Numbered from the stretch's first letter, positions 25,125-33,836 are shown. The stretch is DNA of 64,000 bases from Clostridiales bacterium (GCA_004556965.1 SFFE01000013.1:1-64000), one strand, 5' to 3'. Numbers and translations: made by a program. Notes: generated from the sequence alone by a model not told the origin.

Positions 25125-25784
25125 TCACCCTCCGATGGCGTGGCCGCAGTCGCAGGTATACAGCCAGCGGATCACGTCGCCCGGCTGCAGCGGATAGCTG
25201 CTGCAGCCCTCGCTTGGAAACGCGCCGTTGACGCTGTAGATCCAGCCGGAGCCCTTCCCGCAGTCGAATTCATACAGCTGGCCGATGCCCTGCACATAGT
25301 CGGTGCCGTAGGCGGGCGTCCATTGCGCTTCCAGCGCCACGCCGTGCGAACGGGTGACGCGCTGCAGCACGGTCCACACCGTGTCGCCCGGCTCCAGTTC
25401 GACGGTCACGGGGCCGAGGATCTGCCCGTTTTCCGGCAGCACGGCGCGCACCGCGTCCGGGAGCCGGTCGCTCTGCAGCGCGGCCGCGCAGGAGATGGAG
25501 ATGGTGCAGGTTTCCGCCGCCGGCTGCACGTTGGGCGTGGGCGTCACCGCCGGCATTGTCACAGGCTCCGCTGACGGCGCTGCGGTTTCCGCAGAAGCGT
25601 CCGGCGGCGCGGCTTCCTCCGATCCCTGCGCGGAAGGCTCCGGGCTGGCCGTGCTCTGCACGGCGTCCGGAGCGGTCTGTGCGCCCTTGTCCTGCTGCGT
25701 GGAGACGGTCACACCGATGACGACGGCCGCCACCAGCAGCAGACACAGGATGATTTTGAAAATGACGGGATGCTGTTTCCGCAT
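25125..25784 (-). CDS. Membrane-anchored DUF4430 (transcobalamin C-terminal-like) protein
   Basis: This 219-residue protein has one N-terminal membrane segment (about 8-28). A Ser/Pro/Ala-rich spacer (about 32-90) is typical of surface tethers. A C-terminal DUF4430 domain follows, with the diagnostic stretch QLYEFDCGKGSGWIYSVNG and a closing GDVIRWLYTCDCGHAIGG. DUF4430 is the bacterial relative of the beta domain that caps cobalamin in transcobalamin and intrinsic factor. Inside a cobalamin-riboswitch ECF operon it is a strong candidate for extracellular cobalamin capture; binding itself is inference. Confidence 0.82.
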   Translation of the reverse strand: MRKQHPVIFKIILCLLLVAAVVIGVTVSTQQDKGAQTAPDAVQSTASPEPSAQGSEEAAPPDASAETAAPSAEPVTMPAVTPTPNVQPAAETCTISISCAAALQSDRLPDAVRAVLPENGQILGPVTVELEPGDTVWTVLQRVTRSHGVALEAQWTPAYGTDYVQGIGQLYEFDCGKGSGWIYSVNGAFPSEGCSSYPLQPGDVIRWLYTCDCGHAIGG

Positions 25785-25799
25785 TTTCGCTCCTTTCGT

Positions 25800-27920
25800 T
25801 TACCGAATCTGATACAGCGCGGTGTCACTGGCCTCAGCGCGCTGCACTGCCACGAGCGCGCGCAGCGCCTGCTCCGTCGTCATGGCGTTATAGCCGCCGT
25901 CCGCCGTGTGGCAGAAGCCGCCGTTTGCGAGCTGGAAGGTCATCAGGTTGTCAAGCAGTGAGTGGCCGTCCTTGACGAAGCGGCTGTCCTGCAGATCGAC
26001 GCCGAGGGTGCACAGCGCGAGAATCGCCTGCGCCGTGCTCTCCGCCGAGGACGCGCCCCAGCTCACGAAGCCGCCGTCGGTCTGCTGCATGGCGGAAAGG
26101 CAGTTCAGCGCGCGGTCAACCGCCGCAGAGACCTGCGCGTCCGCGCGGTAGGGGGCGAGCGCCTGCAGCGCTATCGCCGTCAGATCGGGGTCGGCAGGGT
26201 CGCCCTCCATGTAGGTGAAGCCGCCGTCGGGGAGCTGCGCGGCGAGGATTTTTTCCACATACTGCGCGCGCACGTCCGCTTCATAGCTGCCGCTGTCGAG
26301 CGCGAGCAGCGCATAGATCACGCCGTTGACGCCCTGCGACGCGACCTTGTCCACGTCCGTGAGCGGGGCGACAAGATCATAGCCCGCCACGTTCGCCGCG
26401 TCCCGGCCGATGGCCGTCACGGCCAGCGCCACGCGGGCGTACTCCGTGTAGTACCGGTCGGAGAGCACGCCGTTTTTCTCCCGAACGCAGGCTTCCACCT
26501 GCGCGTAATAGGTTTCGTAAGCGGGCGGCGTGGCCACGCCGCCGCGCGCCAGATCCAGCACGAGCCACTCATCGCCATAGGCGGGGGCGGGCACGGCGGA
26601 CAGCAAGCAGTGCGCCGCGGCCTTCAATGCGGTGTCAGCGTCCAGCAGCCGCCAGAGAATGACGGCGGCCTGCGCGCGCGTGGCGGTGCCGCGCGGCGCG
26701 AGCAGCGCGTCCGGCAGGCCGGAGATCAGGCCGCTGCCCACTGTCCACTGCATGGCGGCGCGGGCATAGGGCTGCACCGAGGCACTGTCCGCAAATGCGG
26801 AGAGGTCGTCCGCTGCGGTCAAATCCAGACCGGAGACTTCGGCATAGCGGTACAGAATCGTGGCCAGCTCCTCGCGGGAGACGGCCTTCATCGGCGCGAA
26901 CGTACCGTCCGGGTAACCGTCAACCACGCCGGTTTCCTGCGCCCAGGCGACCGCGTTCTCATACCATGTGCCGCCGGCCACATCCGTGAAGTCCGCTGCC
27001 GCTGCCGCCGGGCTGCCGTCGATGCGCCACAGAACCGTCACCAGCATGGCGCGGCTCATGGACAGATTGGGGGAAAAGACGTTCGTATCGGTGCCCGTCA
27101 TGATGCCATGGTCGATCACGTAGCAGATACCGGCGCGCGCCCAGTCGTTTGTCAGATCGGTGTAGCCCGCGCAGGCGTGCTCCGGCGCGGCCGAGCGCAC
27201 TGCAATGGTATAGACGGTTGCGCTGCCGACCCGCACCGTGATTACGTCGCCGTCGGCCACAGCTACGGTGCGCGCGCCCCAGCGGGCGTCCGTCTCGCCG
27301 TCCGCGAGCACGGTGACCTTGTTGTTCTTGTTCACAGCGGACGGCGTGACCGTCACCTGCTGCGTGCCATAGGGAATGGTGAGCGTGTAGCTGGTCGCCT
27401 CGCCGGAAAAGGCGGGGGAGAGCGCGCCCGCGCTGCACCGCAGGCTCCGGAGCGACACGTCCGTGCTGCCCCAGTCGCTGCCGATGTCCGCGCCCCAGTT
27501 GCAGGAATACTGCACGCGCACCACGTCGCCGTCCGCTACGGCGGTGCTGTCCATGCTTGTGTCCGTGAACCAGTCGTTCAGCGTGCCCATCCAGCCGCCC
27601 ATTGCGGTGTCCGAACCGTTCAGACCGGCGATACCCGAGAGATAATCGCCGTAGGCGCCGGACGTGACGGTCAGCGCTTTGCCGGCCTGTCCGGCGGCCG
27701 CCTCCAGCGCGTTCATCATGGTCATGCCGTCCGTCAGCGCGACCGTCTCGTCAAAGAGCGTGCCGGTCCACGCGGGGGCAACGCCGTCCACCGGCTCGGT
27801 GAACGTCTTGTTCTCAGCGATGACCCGAACCGTGCCGCCGTCCTGCGCAAAAGCGGCGCCCGGCAGCAGCGACACGATCAGGAGCAGCGCCAGCAGAATG
27901 CTGATTCCGCGTTTTTTCAT
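25800..27920 (-). CDS. SLH-anchored surface protein with DUF4430 and alpha/alpha-toroid domains, putative B12 binder
   Basis: This 706-residue secreted protein has a signal peptide (1-25). A DUF4430 domain spans about 58-147 (MNALEAAAG, MGGWMGTLNDWFTD, GDVVRVQYSCNWGADIG). A cadherin-like beta-sandwich spans about 155-245 (SYTLTIPYGTQQVTVTPSA). Three SLH repeats follow at about 251-303, 310-362 and 373-428, for cell-wall attachment. The C-terminal half (about 435-700) is a prenyltransferase-like alpha/alpha toroid with repeats such as LPDGGFTYMEGDPADPDLTA and QQTDGGFVSWGASSAESTAQ. Mammalian intrinsic factor pairs the same two fold types, toroid and DUF4430-like. It is first in the riboswitch operon. 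Confidence 0.8.
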   Translation of the reverse strand: MKKRGISILLALLLIVSLLPGAAFAQDGGTVRVIAENKTFTEPVDGVAPAWTGTLFDETVALTDGMTMMNALEAAAGQAGKALTVTSGAYGDYLSGIAGLNGSDTAMGGWMGTLNDWFTDTSMDSTAVADGDVVRVQYSCNWGADIGSDWGSTDVSLRSLRCSAGALSPAFSGEATSYTLTIPYGTQQVTVTPSAVNKNNKVTVLADGETDARWGARTVAVADGDVITVRVGSATVYTIAVRSAAPEHACAGYTDLTNDWARAGICYVIDHGIMTGTDTNVFSPNLSMSRAMLVTVLWRIDGSPAAAAADFTDVAGGTWYENAVAWAQETGVVDGYPDGTFAPMKAVSREELATILYRYAEVSGLDLTAADDLSAFADSASVQPYARAAMQWTVGSGLISGLPDALLAPRGTATRAQAAVILWRLLDADTALKAAAHCLLSAVPAPAYGDEWLVLDLARGGVATPPAYETYYAQVEACVREKNGVLSDRYYTEYARVALAVTAIGRDAANVAGYDLVAPLTDVDKVASQGVNGVIYALLALDSGSYEADVRAQYVEKILAAQLPDGGFTYMEGDPADPDLTAIALQALAPYRADAQVSAAVDRALNCLSAMQQTDGGFVSWGASSAESTAQAILALCTLGVDLQDSRFVKDGHSLLDNLMTFQLANGGFCHTADGGYNAMTTEQALRALVAVQRAEASDTALYQIR

Positions 27921-28009
27921 GTGCTTACATCCTCCTTATGTCTCGCAGGGAAACGTCCCTCCGCCGGAACGGGGGGCGCAGCGAGACGGCTCCCCGCCCG
28001 CGCGGACGC

Positions 28010-28038
28010 AAAAAGTCCGCTGCGGACGGGCAGCGGAC
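28010..28038 (-). terminator. Riboswitch-associated intrinsic terminator
   Basis: On the minus strand, GTCCGCTGC and GCAGCGGAC pair around a 6-base loop and are followed by TTTTT. It lies between the cobalamin aptamer and the first gene, consistent with termination when the vitamin is bound. Confidence 0.75.
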
Positions 28039-28089
28039 ATCAGCCGGGGCTCTGAGCGCTCCGGCAAAAAATACGCAGTTCCCGGTTCC

Positions 28090-28222
28090 GGCAGAAACGC
28101 AGGCGGCTCCGAGGTATTCTGACTGATCCGCGCGGACGCGGCTTCACAGTGACCGACTCGCCGGGACTTTCACCCGATTCCCCTCTGCCGCGTTTGCGGC
28201 GTGGAGCGACCTTTCCTTATGC
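28090..28222 (-). ncRNA. Cobalamin riboswitch
   Basis: The minus strand shows the conserved core order GGGGAATCGGGTGAAAGTCC, then CGGCGAGTCGGTCACTGTGA (the B12-box equivalent of GCCACTG), then GTCAGAATACCT. A promoter lies directly upstream and a terminator downstream, ahead of the SLH/DUF4430 gene. It predicts that the whole downstream ECF operon is repressed by cobalamin. Outer boundaries are approximate. Confidence 0.88.
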
Positions 28223-28232
28223 GGTTTTGTCC

Positions 28233-28261
28233 AGTATACCACAGGCGCACGGCGGTGTAAA
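28233..28261 (-). promoter_or_regulatory. Promoter of the cobalamin operon
   Basis: On the minus strand, TTTACA (28256-28261) and TATACT (28233-28238) are separated by 17 bases. Transcription would start just upstream of the riboswitch. Confidence 0.7.
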
Positions 28262-28271
28262 TATTCAAAAA

Positions 28272-28306
28272 AAGTACAGGCGGCGAGCTTTGCTCGCCGC
28301 CTGTAC
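28272..28306 (-). terminator. Strong terminator after the glycoside-hydrolase-like gene
   Basis: A perfect 15-base stem (28274-28288 with 28292-28306, loop TTT) is followed on the minus strand by a run of seven T residues. It insulates the upstream gene from the cobalamin promoter. Confidence 0.88.
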
Positions 28307-28312
28307 GGACCG

Positions 28313-29404
28313 TTATGACGTTTTGATATAGCTGCCGGAGCTTTGCGCCTCGGCAAGGAATGGGACGAAACGGGTCTCCGCATCGAAGGCTTCGTCCGCC
28401 GCGACGGCAGAGCGGAGCTGCTGAAGGTTCCCGCTGTCGGCAAAGACGCAAATGCGGTCGAACAGCTTCGTGAACGGCGCCAGCTCCTGCCCGGTCTGGG
28501 CGGATTTCTGCTGCAAAATGGAGTCCGCGCTGCACACGGCGGACACGCGCACGCCGGTGGAGACAAGCGCGCCGCGCAGGTATTGCGCCAGATTCATTAC
28601 CGCGTCCGTCCGGCTGGGCGCGCTGCTCATCTGCACAGCGTAGGCGAAATCCAGATCGGTGAAGGGCATTTGCAGATACGAAAAGGCGATCTCGTCAAAG
28701 CCCATGGCCGCCAGCTCCTTGCACAGCGCGACGATGTAGCTGCGCACCGTCTCGTTGTAGGGGTCGAGCCAGCCGCCGGAGCCGTCGCTGTAGGCCGCGC
28801 CGGCGCTGTCCTTGAGCGCGAGGACGGAATAGCGCTGCGCCATCAGGGTGTCCACGCAGCAGCTCACGACCGCGACGAGGTAAATGTCCTGCGATTTGAG
28901 CGACTGGATGGTTTCGGAAAGCTCCGCCGTGCCGTTCACGCCATAGGCCGCAGCCTCGTTCACGGCGGACTTCCAGCTCAGTGTGCCGCCCGGCGCTTTC
29001 ATTTGCAGCACGAGGGCGTTGCCCCCGGCACTCTTCACCTGTGCGGCAGCGGCGGTCAGCCCGTCGGGCGTGATGCGGTCCGCCGTGACGTACTGCGCCT
29101 GAATGGCCTGCAGATCCTTGCCCGCGTTGGAAAGGATGCCGGAATAGTCCGGCTCCTCATACACAAGCTCAACGTTGACGGACTCGTGCGCGCCGGTCTC
29201 GTCGTCCGAGGGGGCGGCTGTCTCCAGAATCGGAAAGACGACGCGCAGACCGTCGGAGTCGTAGACGATGTATTTCTGGCAGGCGAAAAACAGCACGATC
29301 GCCGCGACGATGAGCGCCGCGAGCACAAACAGCAGCACAGTCCATAGCCTGCGGTGGCTGCGCTTGCCGCGATAGACGTCTTTGGAATTGACGGGCATGG
29401 GCAT
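28313..29404 (-). CDS. Membrane-anchored putative glycoside hydrolase (DUF4015-like)
   Basis: This 363-residue protein has one N-terminal membrane anchor (about residues 20-43) and an extracytoplasmic domain. The fold resembles the putative GH13-like DUF4015 barrel. Landmarks are a NALVLQMKAPGGTLSW strand-loop (usually DVKD in better-known members), WLDPYNETVRSYIVALCKEL followed by AAMGFDEIAFSYLQMP. Residues expected for catalysis are not all conserved, so activity is uncertain. The rpiB gene precedes it by 27 bases in the same direction. Confidence 0.65.
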   Translation of the reverse strand: MPMPVNSKDVYRGKRSHRRLWTVLLFVLAALIVAAIVLFFACQKYIVYDSDGLRVVFPILETAAPSDDETGAHESVNVELVYEEPDYSGILSNAGKDLQAIQAQYVTADRITPDGLTAAAAQVKSAGGNALVLQMKAPGGTLSWKSAVNEAAAYGVNGTAELSETIQSLKSQDIYLVAVVSCCVDTLMAQRYSVLALKDSAGAAYSDGSGGWLDPYNETVRSYIVALCKELAAMGFDEIAFSYLQMPFTDLDFAYAVQMSSAPSRTDAVMNLAQYLRGALVSTGVRVSAVCSADSILQQKSAQTGQELAPFTKLFDRICVFADSGNLQQLRSAVAADEAFDAETRFVPFLAEAQSSGSYIKTS

Positions 29405-29431
29405 CCCTCCGGGTGAAGAAGTTCGGGCGGG

Positions 29432-29869
29432 TCAGCGCGTTTCGATGTCGCCGATCAGGGCGACGCGGCGGGCGTGACGGCCGCCGTCAAAGCCGGTGTC
29501 GAGGAAGGTATCCACGATCTTGAGCGCAAGGCCGGCTCCGAGCACGCGCGCGCCGAGCGCGAGGATGTTGGCGTCGTTGTGGCGGCGGGTCATTTCGGCG
29601 GAGTAGCAGTCGCCGCACAGCGCGGCGCGTACGCCCCGCACCTTGTTTGCGGCAATGGAGATGCCGATGCCGGTGCCGCAGATAACGATGCCGCGCTCAA
29701 ATTCGCCGGAGGCGACCGCTCTGCCCACGGCCTCGCCGTAGACGGGGTAGTCGCAGCTATCCTCCGTATACGTGCCGAAATCCTTGTATTCCAAGCCTCT
29801 TTCGGTCAGATGCTTCATGATCTCCTGCTTCAGGGCGTAGCCGCCATGGTCGCTGCCGATTGCAATCAT
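29432..29869 (-). CDS. rpiB: Ribose-5-phosphate isomerase B
   Basis: This 145-residue enzyme interconverts ribose 5-phosphate and ribulose 5-phosphate. Family motifs are IAIGSDHGGYALKQEI at the N-terminus, the active-site CGTGIGISIAANKVRGVRAA with the catalytic Cys, and RRHNDANILALGARVLG. It has the full length for RpiB. Galactose-6-phosphate isomerase subunits are related, but the CGTGIG context and lack of a partner gene favour RpiB. Confidence 0.93.
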   Translation of the reverse strand: MIAIGSDHGGYALKQEIMKHLTERGLEYKDFGTYTEDSCDYPVYGEAVGRAVASGEFERGIVICGTGIGISIAANKVRGVRAALCGDCYSAEMTRRHNDANILALGARVLGAGLALKIVDTFLDTGFDGGRHARRVALIGDIETR

Positions 29870-29928
29870 ATTCCAAAACCTCTTTTCATAAATTCAATTG
29901 ATTCAAAAGTGCTTGTCATTTTTTGCGT

Positions 29929-31695
29929 CTAAAATGGCCACGATGGGAACCATTTCAAAAAGTACCAGGCGTAATTCCGGGACATGGGCAGTCCGGAGAG
30001 CGCGGGGTAGTATGCGAGAAACAGCGCGAGACACACCGCCGTGAAGCAGTAGACGCTGCCGAGCTTCCCGCGCCGGCGCAGCAGGTCGAACACATTGCAC
30101 AGACCCAGCACCAGAAACACCGTGGCCGGGAAGTAGTGATATTCGAACGTGATGCGCGAGATGAACACCCACGGCAGCACCTGCGCGAGATAGCCGATCA
30201 GGAGAAACAGCGCCCTGCGGTCGCGCTGCCGGACGGCCTGGTACCCCAGCACCGGCAGGGACAGCAGCCCCGCCCAGCACAGCAGCGGATTCACGAACGC
30301 GGCGATGGTGGACACCGTGTTGCCGTCCCCGTACTCCAGATAGTAGAGAATGGGGCGGACATCGAACAGCCACTGCCACCACGGCGCGGAATACGGGTGC
30401 GTGGCCTCCAGCCCGGCGTGGTAGGTGAACATGAACTTCTGGTTTTCCCACACGATGTCAAAATAATCGCGCGTGAAATACATGCCCGCGCCGCGAAGCC
30501 CTGCGGCGGTGGCATAAGGCGTGTAGCTGACGTAGTAGATGCAGCAGGGGAGCGCCACGAAAAATACGAGACAAAACCCGATGTTTCCGAGCAGCGCGCG
30601 CGTGAACGCGCGGCCTTCGCCCGCCCGCACATCCTCCACGCCGCGGAAGATCCAGTGCAGCAGCCACAGCATGCCCAGCCCCGCACCCGCGTACAGGCAC
30701 GTCCACTTGCAGGCGGCGCCGACGCCGAAAAACAGCCCGGACAGCCCCAGATACCGCAGTTTTCCCTCCGTGAAGTACCGGTACAGGAACAGGTACATCA
30801 GCAGAATAAAGAATACGGCGTAGGTGTCGATCGTGGAAATGCGCGTCTGCGTAAAGTGCATAAAGTCGAACGCGAACAGCAGCGTGCCGCACACGGCGAT
30901 GCGGTCGTCGTGAAACAGGCGGCGCAGGAAATCCCACAGCACCGGCAGCATGGCCACGCCGAAAAGCGTGCCCATGAAGCGCCAGCCCAGCGGCGTCATG
31001 CCGAAGAGCGCGATGCCGAGCGAGAGGATCAGCTTGCCGAGCGGCGGATGCGACACCTCATAGGGCTGCACGCCGCGCAGATGCTCATACGCGGTGCGCG
31101 CGTGATAGATCTCGTCAAAATACGTGCTGTTGCGCCAGTCCGGCGCGTCCGGAACGAGACTCTGCTCGTCCAGCAGCGCGTCGGCGGCGGAAACATCGAT
31201 CTTCGTTCCGTCCGCGCGGTAAACGGCCACCTCGCCCAGTTCGGTGCCGCCGTGCGCAGTGATGCGGACATACCGCGCCGTGAGGTCTGCGTCGTCGTCA
31301 AATTCGGCGTACTTCCACTTGAACAGGTCGGCATATTGCTGCGGCATGGTTCCCACGTCGGTATAGGTCTCGCCGTCGGTCGAGAGGGCGACGGTGTAGT
31401 CCCCCGTGCCGAGCCCGGTATAGTAGAAGATCGAGCCGATGGCTTCGGTCTCCGGCAGCATGAGCGTTGCGCTCTTGCCGCGTTCAAAGACGCAGAACGA
31501 CTGCGGCGCCGCGGCGCTGCCGAGGTTGCAGAACGCGGCCACGGCGTACACCGCCGTGATCACGAGAATGGGCAAAACACCGTGCCGCTGCACGCATTGC
31601 GGCGGCGGAAGCAGCGCCTCGCGGCGCAGCCCCAAAAACAACAGGATCACAAAGCAGATCGCGGCTGCCGGAAACGTATAGCTGATGACAGACAC
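29929..31695 (-). CDS. PMT-type (GT39) membrane glycosyltransferase with discoidin-like loop domain
   Basis: This 588-residue multi-spanning protein belongs to the protein O-mannosyltransferase superfamily, which uses polyprenyl-phosphate sugars outside the membrane. The first external loop carries an acidic catalytic motif (TYFDEIYHARTAYEHLRG), followed by SHPPLGKLILSLGIALFG and FDFMHFTQTRISTIDTYAVF. About 110 residues before the motif form an unusual beta-rich, F5/8C (discoidin)-like insert (ARYVRITAHGGTELGEVAVY). I use the GTG start (MSVISYTF) behind AAAGGAG. A surface protein or polymer is the likely acceptor; the sugar is unknown. Confidence 0.85.
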   Translation of the reverse strand: MSVISYTFPAAAICFVILLFLGLRREALLPPPQCVQRHGVLPILVITAVYAVAAFCNLGSAAAPQSFCVFERGKSATLMLPETEAIGSIFYYTGLGTGDYTVALSTDGETYTDVGTMPQQYADLFKWKYAEFDDDADLTARYVRITAHGGTELGEVAVYRADGTKIDVSAADALLDEQSLVPDAPDWRNSTYFDEIYHARTAYEHLRGVQPYEVSHPPLGKLILSLGIALFGMTPLGWRFMGTLFGVAMLPVLWDFLRRLFHDDRIAVCGTLLFAFDFMHFTQTRISTIDTYAVFFILLMYLFLYRYFTEGKLRYLGLSGLFFGVGAACKWTCLYAGAGLGMLWLLHWIFRGVEDVRAGEGRAFTRALLGNIGFCLVFFVALPCCIYYVSYTPYATAAGLRGAGMYFTRDYFDIVWENQKFMFTYHAGLEATHPYSAPWWQWLFDVRPILYYLEYGDGNTVSTIAAFVNPLLCWAGLLSLPVLGYQAVRQRDRRALFLLIGYLAQVLPWVFISRITFEYHYFPATVFLVLGLCNVFDLLRRRGKLGSVYCFTAVCLALFLAYYPALSGLPMSRNYAWYFLKWFPSWPF

Positions 31696-31833
31696 GATGC
31701 TTTGCTCCTTTCGTTCGGACGGGGATTGCAGTCACGGCGATACCGCGTGCGATACTTTGTTATTATAGTACATCCGACCCCGCCTTGTCTACCGCGTTGG
31801 CGAAAAGTTGCGTGCAAAATCCGGTGCAGCTAC

Positions 31834-31862
31834 TTGACATAATGTCTAAATAAAGCTAAAAT
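31834..31862 (+). promoter_or_regulatory. Near-consensus promoter of rny
   Basis: TTGACA (31834-31839), a 17-base spacer and TAAAAT (31857-31862) lie about 115 bases upstream of the RNase Y gene. The long AT-rich leader between them contains no open frame with a ribosome site. Confidence 0.7.
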
Positions 31863-31977
31863 AATTTGATAATATTTTCTGTAACACGTGGAGAGTTACA
31901 ATAAATATGAATCATGTCCCGACGGATACGCTTGATGGTCCGTCTTTTCTACTGAAAAATTCAAAAATCTTTAAGAA

Positions 31978-33543
31978 ATGGAGGAAATGCACCGAACAAT
32001 GGGAAAAACAATCGCACTCGCGGTGGGGTACATCGTGGTGCTTGTGATTGGCTTTATTCTCGGTATTGTCTACCGCAAGAAGGTTTCCGAGCGCGAGATT
32101 TCCAGCGCGGAAGAGGAAGCCCGGAGAATTATAAATGAGTCCATCAAAAGCGCAGAGAGCAAGAAGCGGGAAGCTCTGGTGGAAGCAAAAGAGGAAATTC
32201 ACAAAAGCCGCACAGAGTATGAGCGCGAGGAGAAGACGCGCAGAGCCGAACTGCAAAAGCAGGAACGCCGTCTGCAGCAGAAGGAAGAATCCCTCGACCG
32301 CAAGACCGATTCGCTCGACAAGAAAAACGAAGCACTCGCCCAGAAGATCGCCGCTGTGGACGCACAGCAGGCTGAAATCCGTTCCATTAAGAAGAGCCAG
32401 CTTGAAATGCTGGAGAAAATCTCCGGATATACGGTGGAGGAGGCCAAGACCTACCTGATCGAAAGTCTGGAGTCTGAAGTTACGCATGAAATGGCCATGA
32501 AGGTCAAAGAAGTGGAGGCACAGTTCAAGGACGAAGCGGAGTTGCGCGCGCGGGAGATCATCGCCACGGCCATCCAGCGCTGCGCCGCCGACCACGCCAG
32601 CGAGGTGACGGTGTCCGTCGTGCCGCTGCCGAACGATGAGATGAAGGGGCGCATCATCGGCCGCGAGGGGCGCAACATCCGCGCCATCGAAACGCTCACC
32701 GGCTGCGACCTCATCATCGACGATACGCCGGAGGCCATTACCCTCTCCAGCTTCGATCCCGTCCGCCGCGAGGTGGCGCGCATCGCGCTGGAAAAGCTCA
32801 TTCAGGACGGCCGCATCCATCCCGCCCGCATCGAAGAGATGGTCGCCAAGGCGCAGAAGGAGGTCAACGCCACCATCAAGGCGGAGGGCGAGCGCGCCGT
32901 ATTTGAAACGAACATCCACGGGCTGCATCCCGAACTCATCAAACTGCTTGGCCGCATGAAATACCGCACCAGCTACGGGCAGAACGTGCTCAACCACTCC
33001 ATCGAGGTGGCGCACATCTCCGGCCTGCTGGCTGCCGAGCTGGGCGTCGATGTGGCAACCGCCAAGCGCGCAGGTCTTCTCCACGACCTCGGCAAGGCGA
33101 TCGACCATGAGGTCGAGGGCAGCCATGTGACCATCGGCGTCAACATTGCGCGCAAGTACAAGGAGTCCGAAGAGGTGCTCCATGCCATCGAAGCGCACCA
33201 CGGCGATGTGGAGCCGCACACGGTCATCGCCTGCATCGTGCAGGCGGCGGACACGATCTCCGCCGCGCGCCCCGGCGCGAGACGCGAGAACATCGAAAAC
33301 TACGTCAAACGTCTGGAAAAGCTGGAGGAGGTCACAAAGAGCTTCCCCGGTATCGCCAATTGCTATGCCATTCAGGCCGGCCGCGAGATCCGCATTATGG
33401 TCAAGCCGGAGGAGGTCTCCGAGGATCAGATGGTGCTGCTCGCACGCGACATCGCCAAGAAGATCGAAGACGAGCTGACCTATCCCGGTCAGATCAAGGT
33501 CCATCTCCTGCGCGAGACAAAGGCCGTCGATTACGCGAAGTAA
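31978..33543 (+). CDS. rny: Ribonuclease Y
   Basis: This 521-residue membrane-anchored endoribonuclease initiates mRNA decay in Firmicutes. An N-terminal membrane helix (TIALAVGYIVVLVIGFILGI) is followed by a long coiled coil (about 40-165). A KH domain follows (MKGRIIGREGRNIRAIETLT), then an HD domain with LLHDLGKAIDHE, and EAHHGDVEPHTVIACIVQAA followed by DTISAARPGARRE. Three in-frame ATGs occur in the first eight codons (31978, 31987, 31999). GGAGG lies inside this stretch, so the start is uncertain by up to seven residues. Confidence 0.95.
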   Translation: MEEMHRTMGKTIALAVGYIVVLVIGFILGIVYRKKVSEREISSAEEEARRIINESIKSAESKKREALVEAKEEIHKSRTEYEREEKTRRAELQKQERRLQQKEESLDRKTDSLDKKNEALAQKIAAVDAQQAEIRSIKKSQLEMLEKISGYTVEEAKTYLIESLESEVTHEMAMKVKEVEAQFKDEAELRAREIIATAIQRCAADHASEVTVSVVPLPNDEMKGRIIGREGRNIRAIETLTGCDLIIDDTPEAITLSSFDPVRREVARIALEKLIQDGRIHPARIEEMVAKAQKEVNATIKAEGERAVFETNIHGLHPELIKLLGRMKYRTSYGQNVLNHSIEVAHISGLLAAELGVDVATAKRAGLLHDLGKAIDHEVEGSHVTIGVNIARKYKESEEVLHAIEAHHGDVEPHTVIACIVQAADTISAARPGARRENIENYVKRLEKLEEVTKSFPGIANCYAIQAGREIRIMVKPEEVSEDQMVLLARDIAKKIEDELTYPGQIKVHLLRETKAVDYAK

Positions 33544-33562
33544 ACCGCACAAAACCAAAACC

Positions 33563-33605
33563 AAAACCGCGTCCCCTGCGTCGAACGGGCAGGGAACGCG
33601 GTTTT
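33563..33605 (+). terminator. Terminator after rny
   Basis: AAAACCGCGTCCCCTGC and GCAGGGAACGCGGTTTT pair with one mismatch; the T-tract of the 3' arm ends the structure. Directly upstream is a short ACCAAAA direct repeat. Confidence 0.8.
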
Positions 33606-33836
33606 CCGTTTGCGATTTTTCTGCATGTCATCCGCCTTGACGGGATTTCTAAAGGCGGCTCCAGCATCAAACGCCTTGAAACACGCTGGGAAAGAAACCG
33701 ATGAATGTATACCTGAGAGGGTTTGGTATCCAAAACCGAAACCGATGTTTCGGTTTTGGAAGGAAGAAGGCGGGAGCGAATATGAAGACGGCACGCTTGC
33801 GCGGCGGCGGAATGAAGTGAGCGTCTTCTGACGCCG
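33606..33836. other. Intergenic region with a second hairpin, no gene seen
   Basis: A perfect 12-base inverted repeat CCAAAACCGAAA...TTTCGGTTTTGG (33730-33741 and 33748-33759, loop 6) is the only structure I see. Its AAAACCG/CGGTTTT motif echoes the rny terminator about 160 bases earlier. It could end transcription from the minus-strand gene to the right. Confidence 0.5.

Noticed and set aside
25962..28055. 697-codon plus-strand open frame over the SLH/DUF4430 gene
   Set aside because: Shadow of the minus-strand gene; composition dominated by Arg, His and Gly; it runs across the leader and riboswitch terminator.
30001..30500. Possible pseudogenisation of the PMT-type gene from the many alternative frames
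   Set aside because: The minus-strand frame is continuous over 588 codons with intact motifs and membrane helices.
29923..31842. 639-codon frame antisense to the PMT-type gene
   Set aside because: Shadow frame with no start site or recognisable motif.
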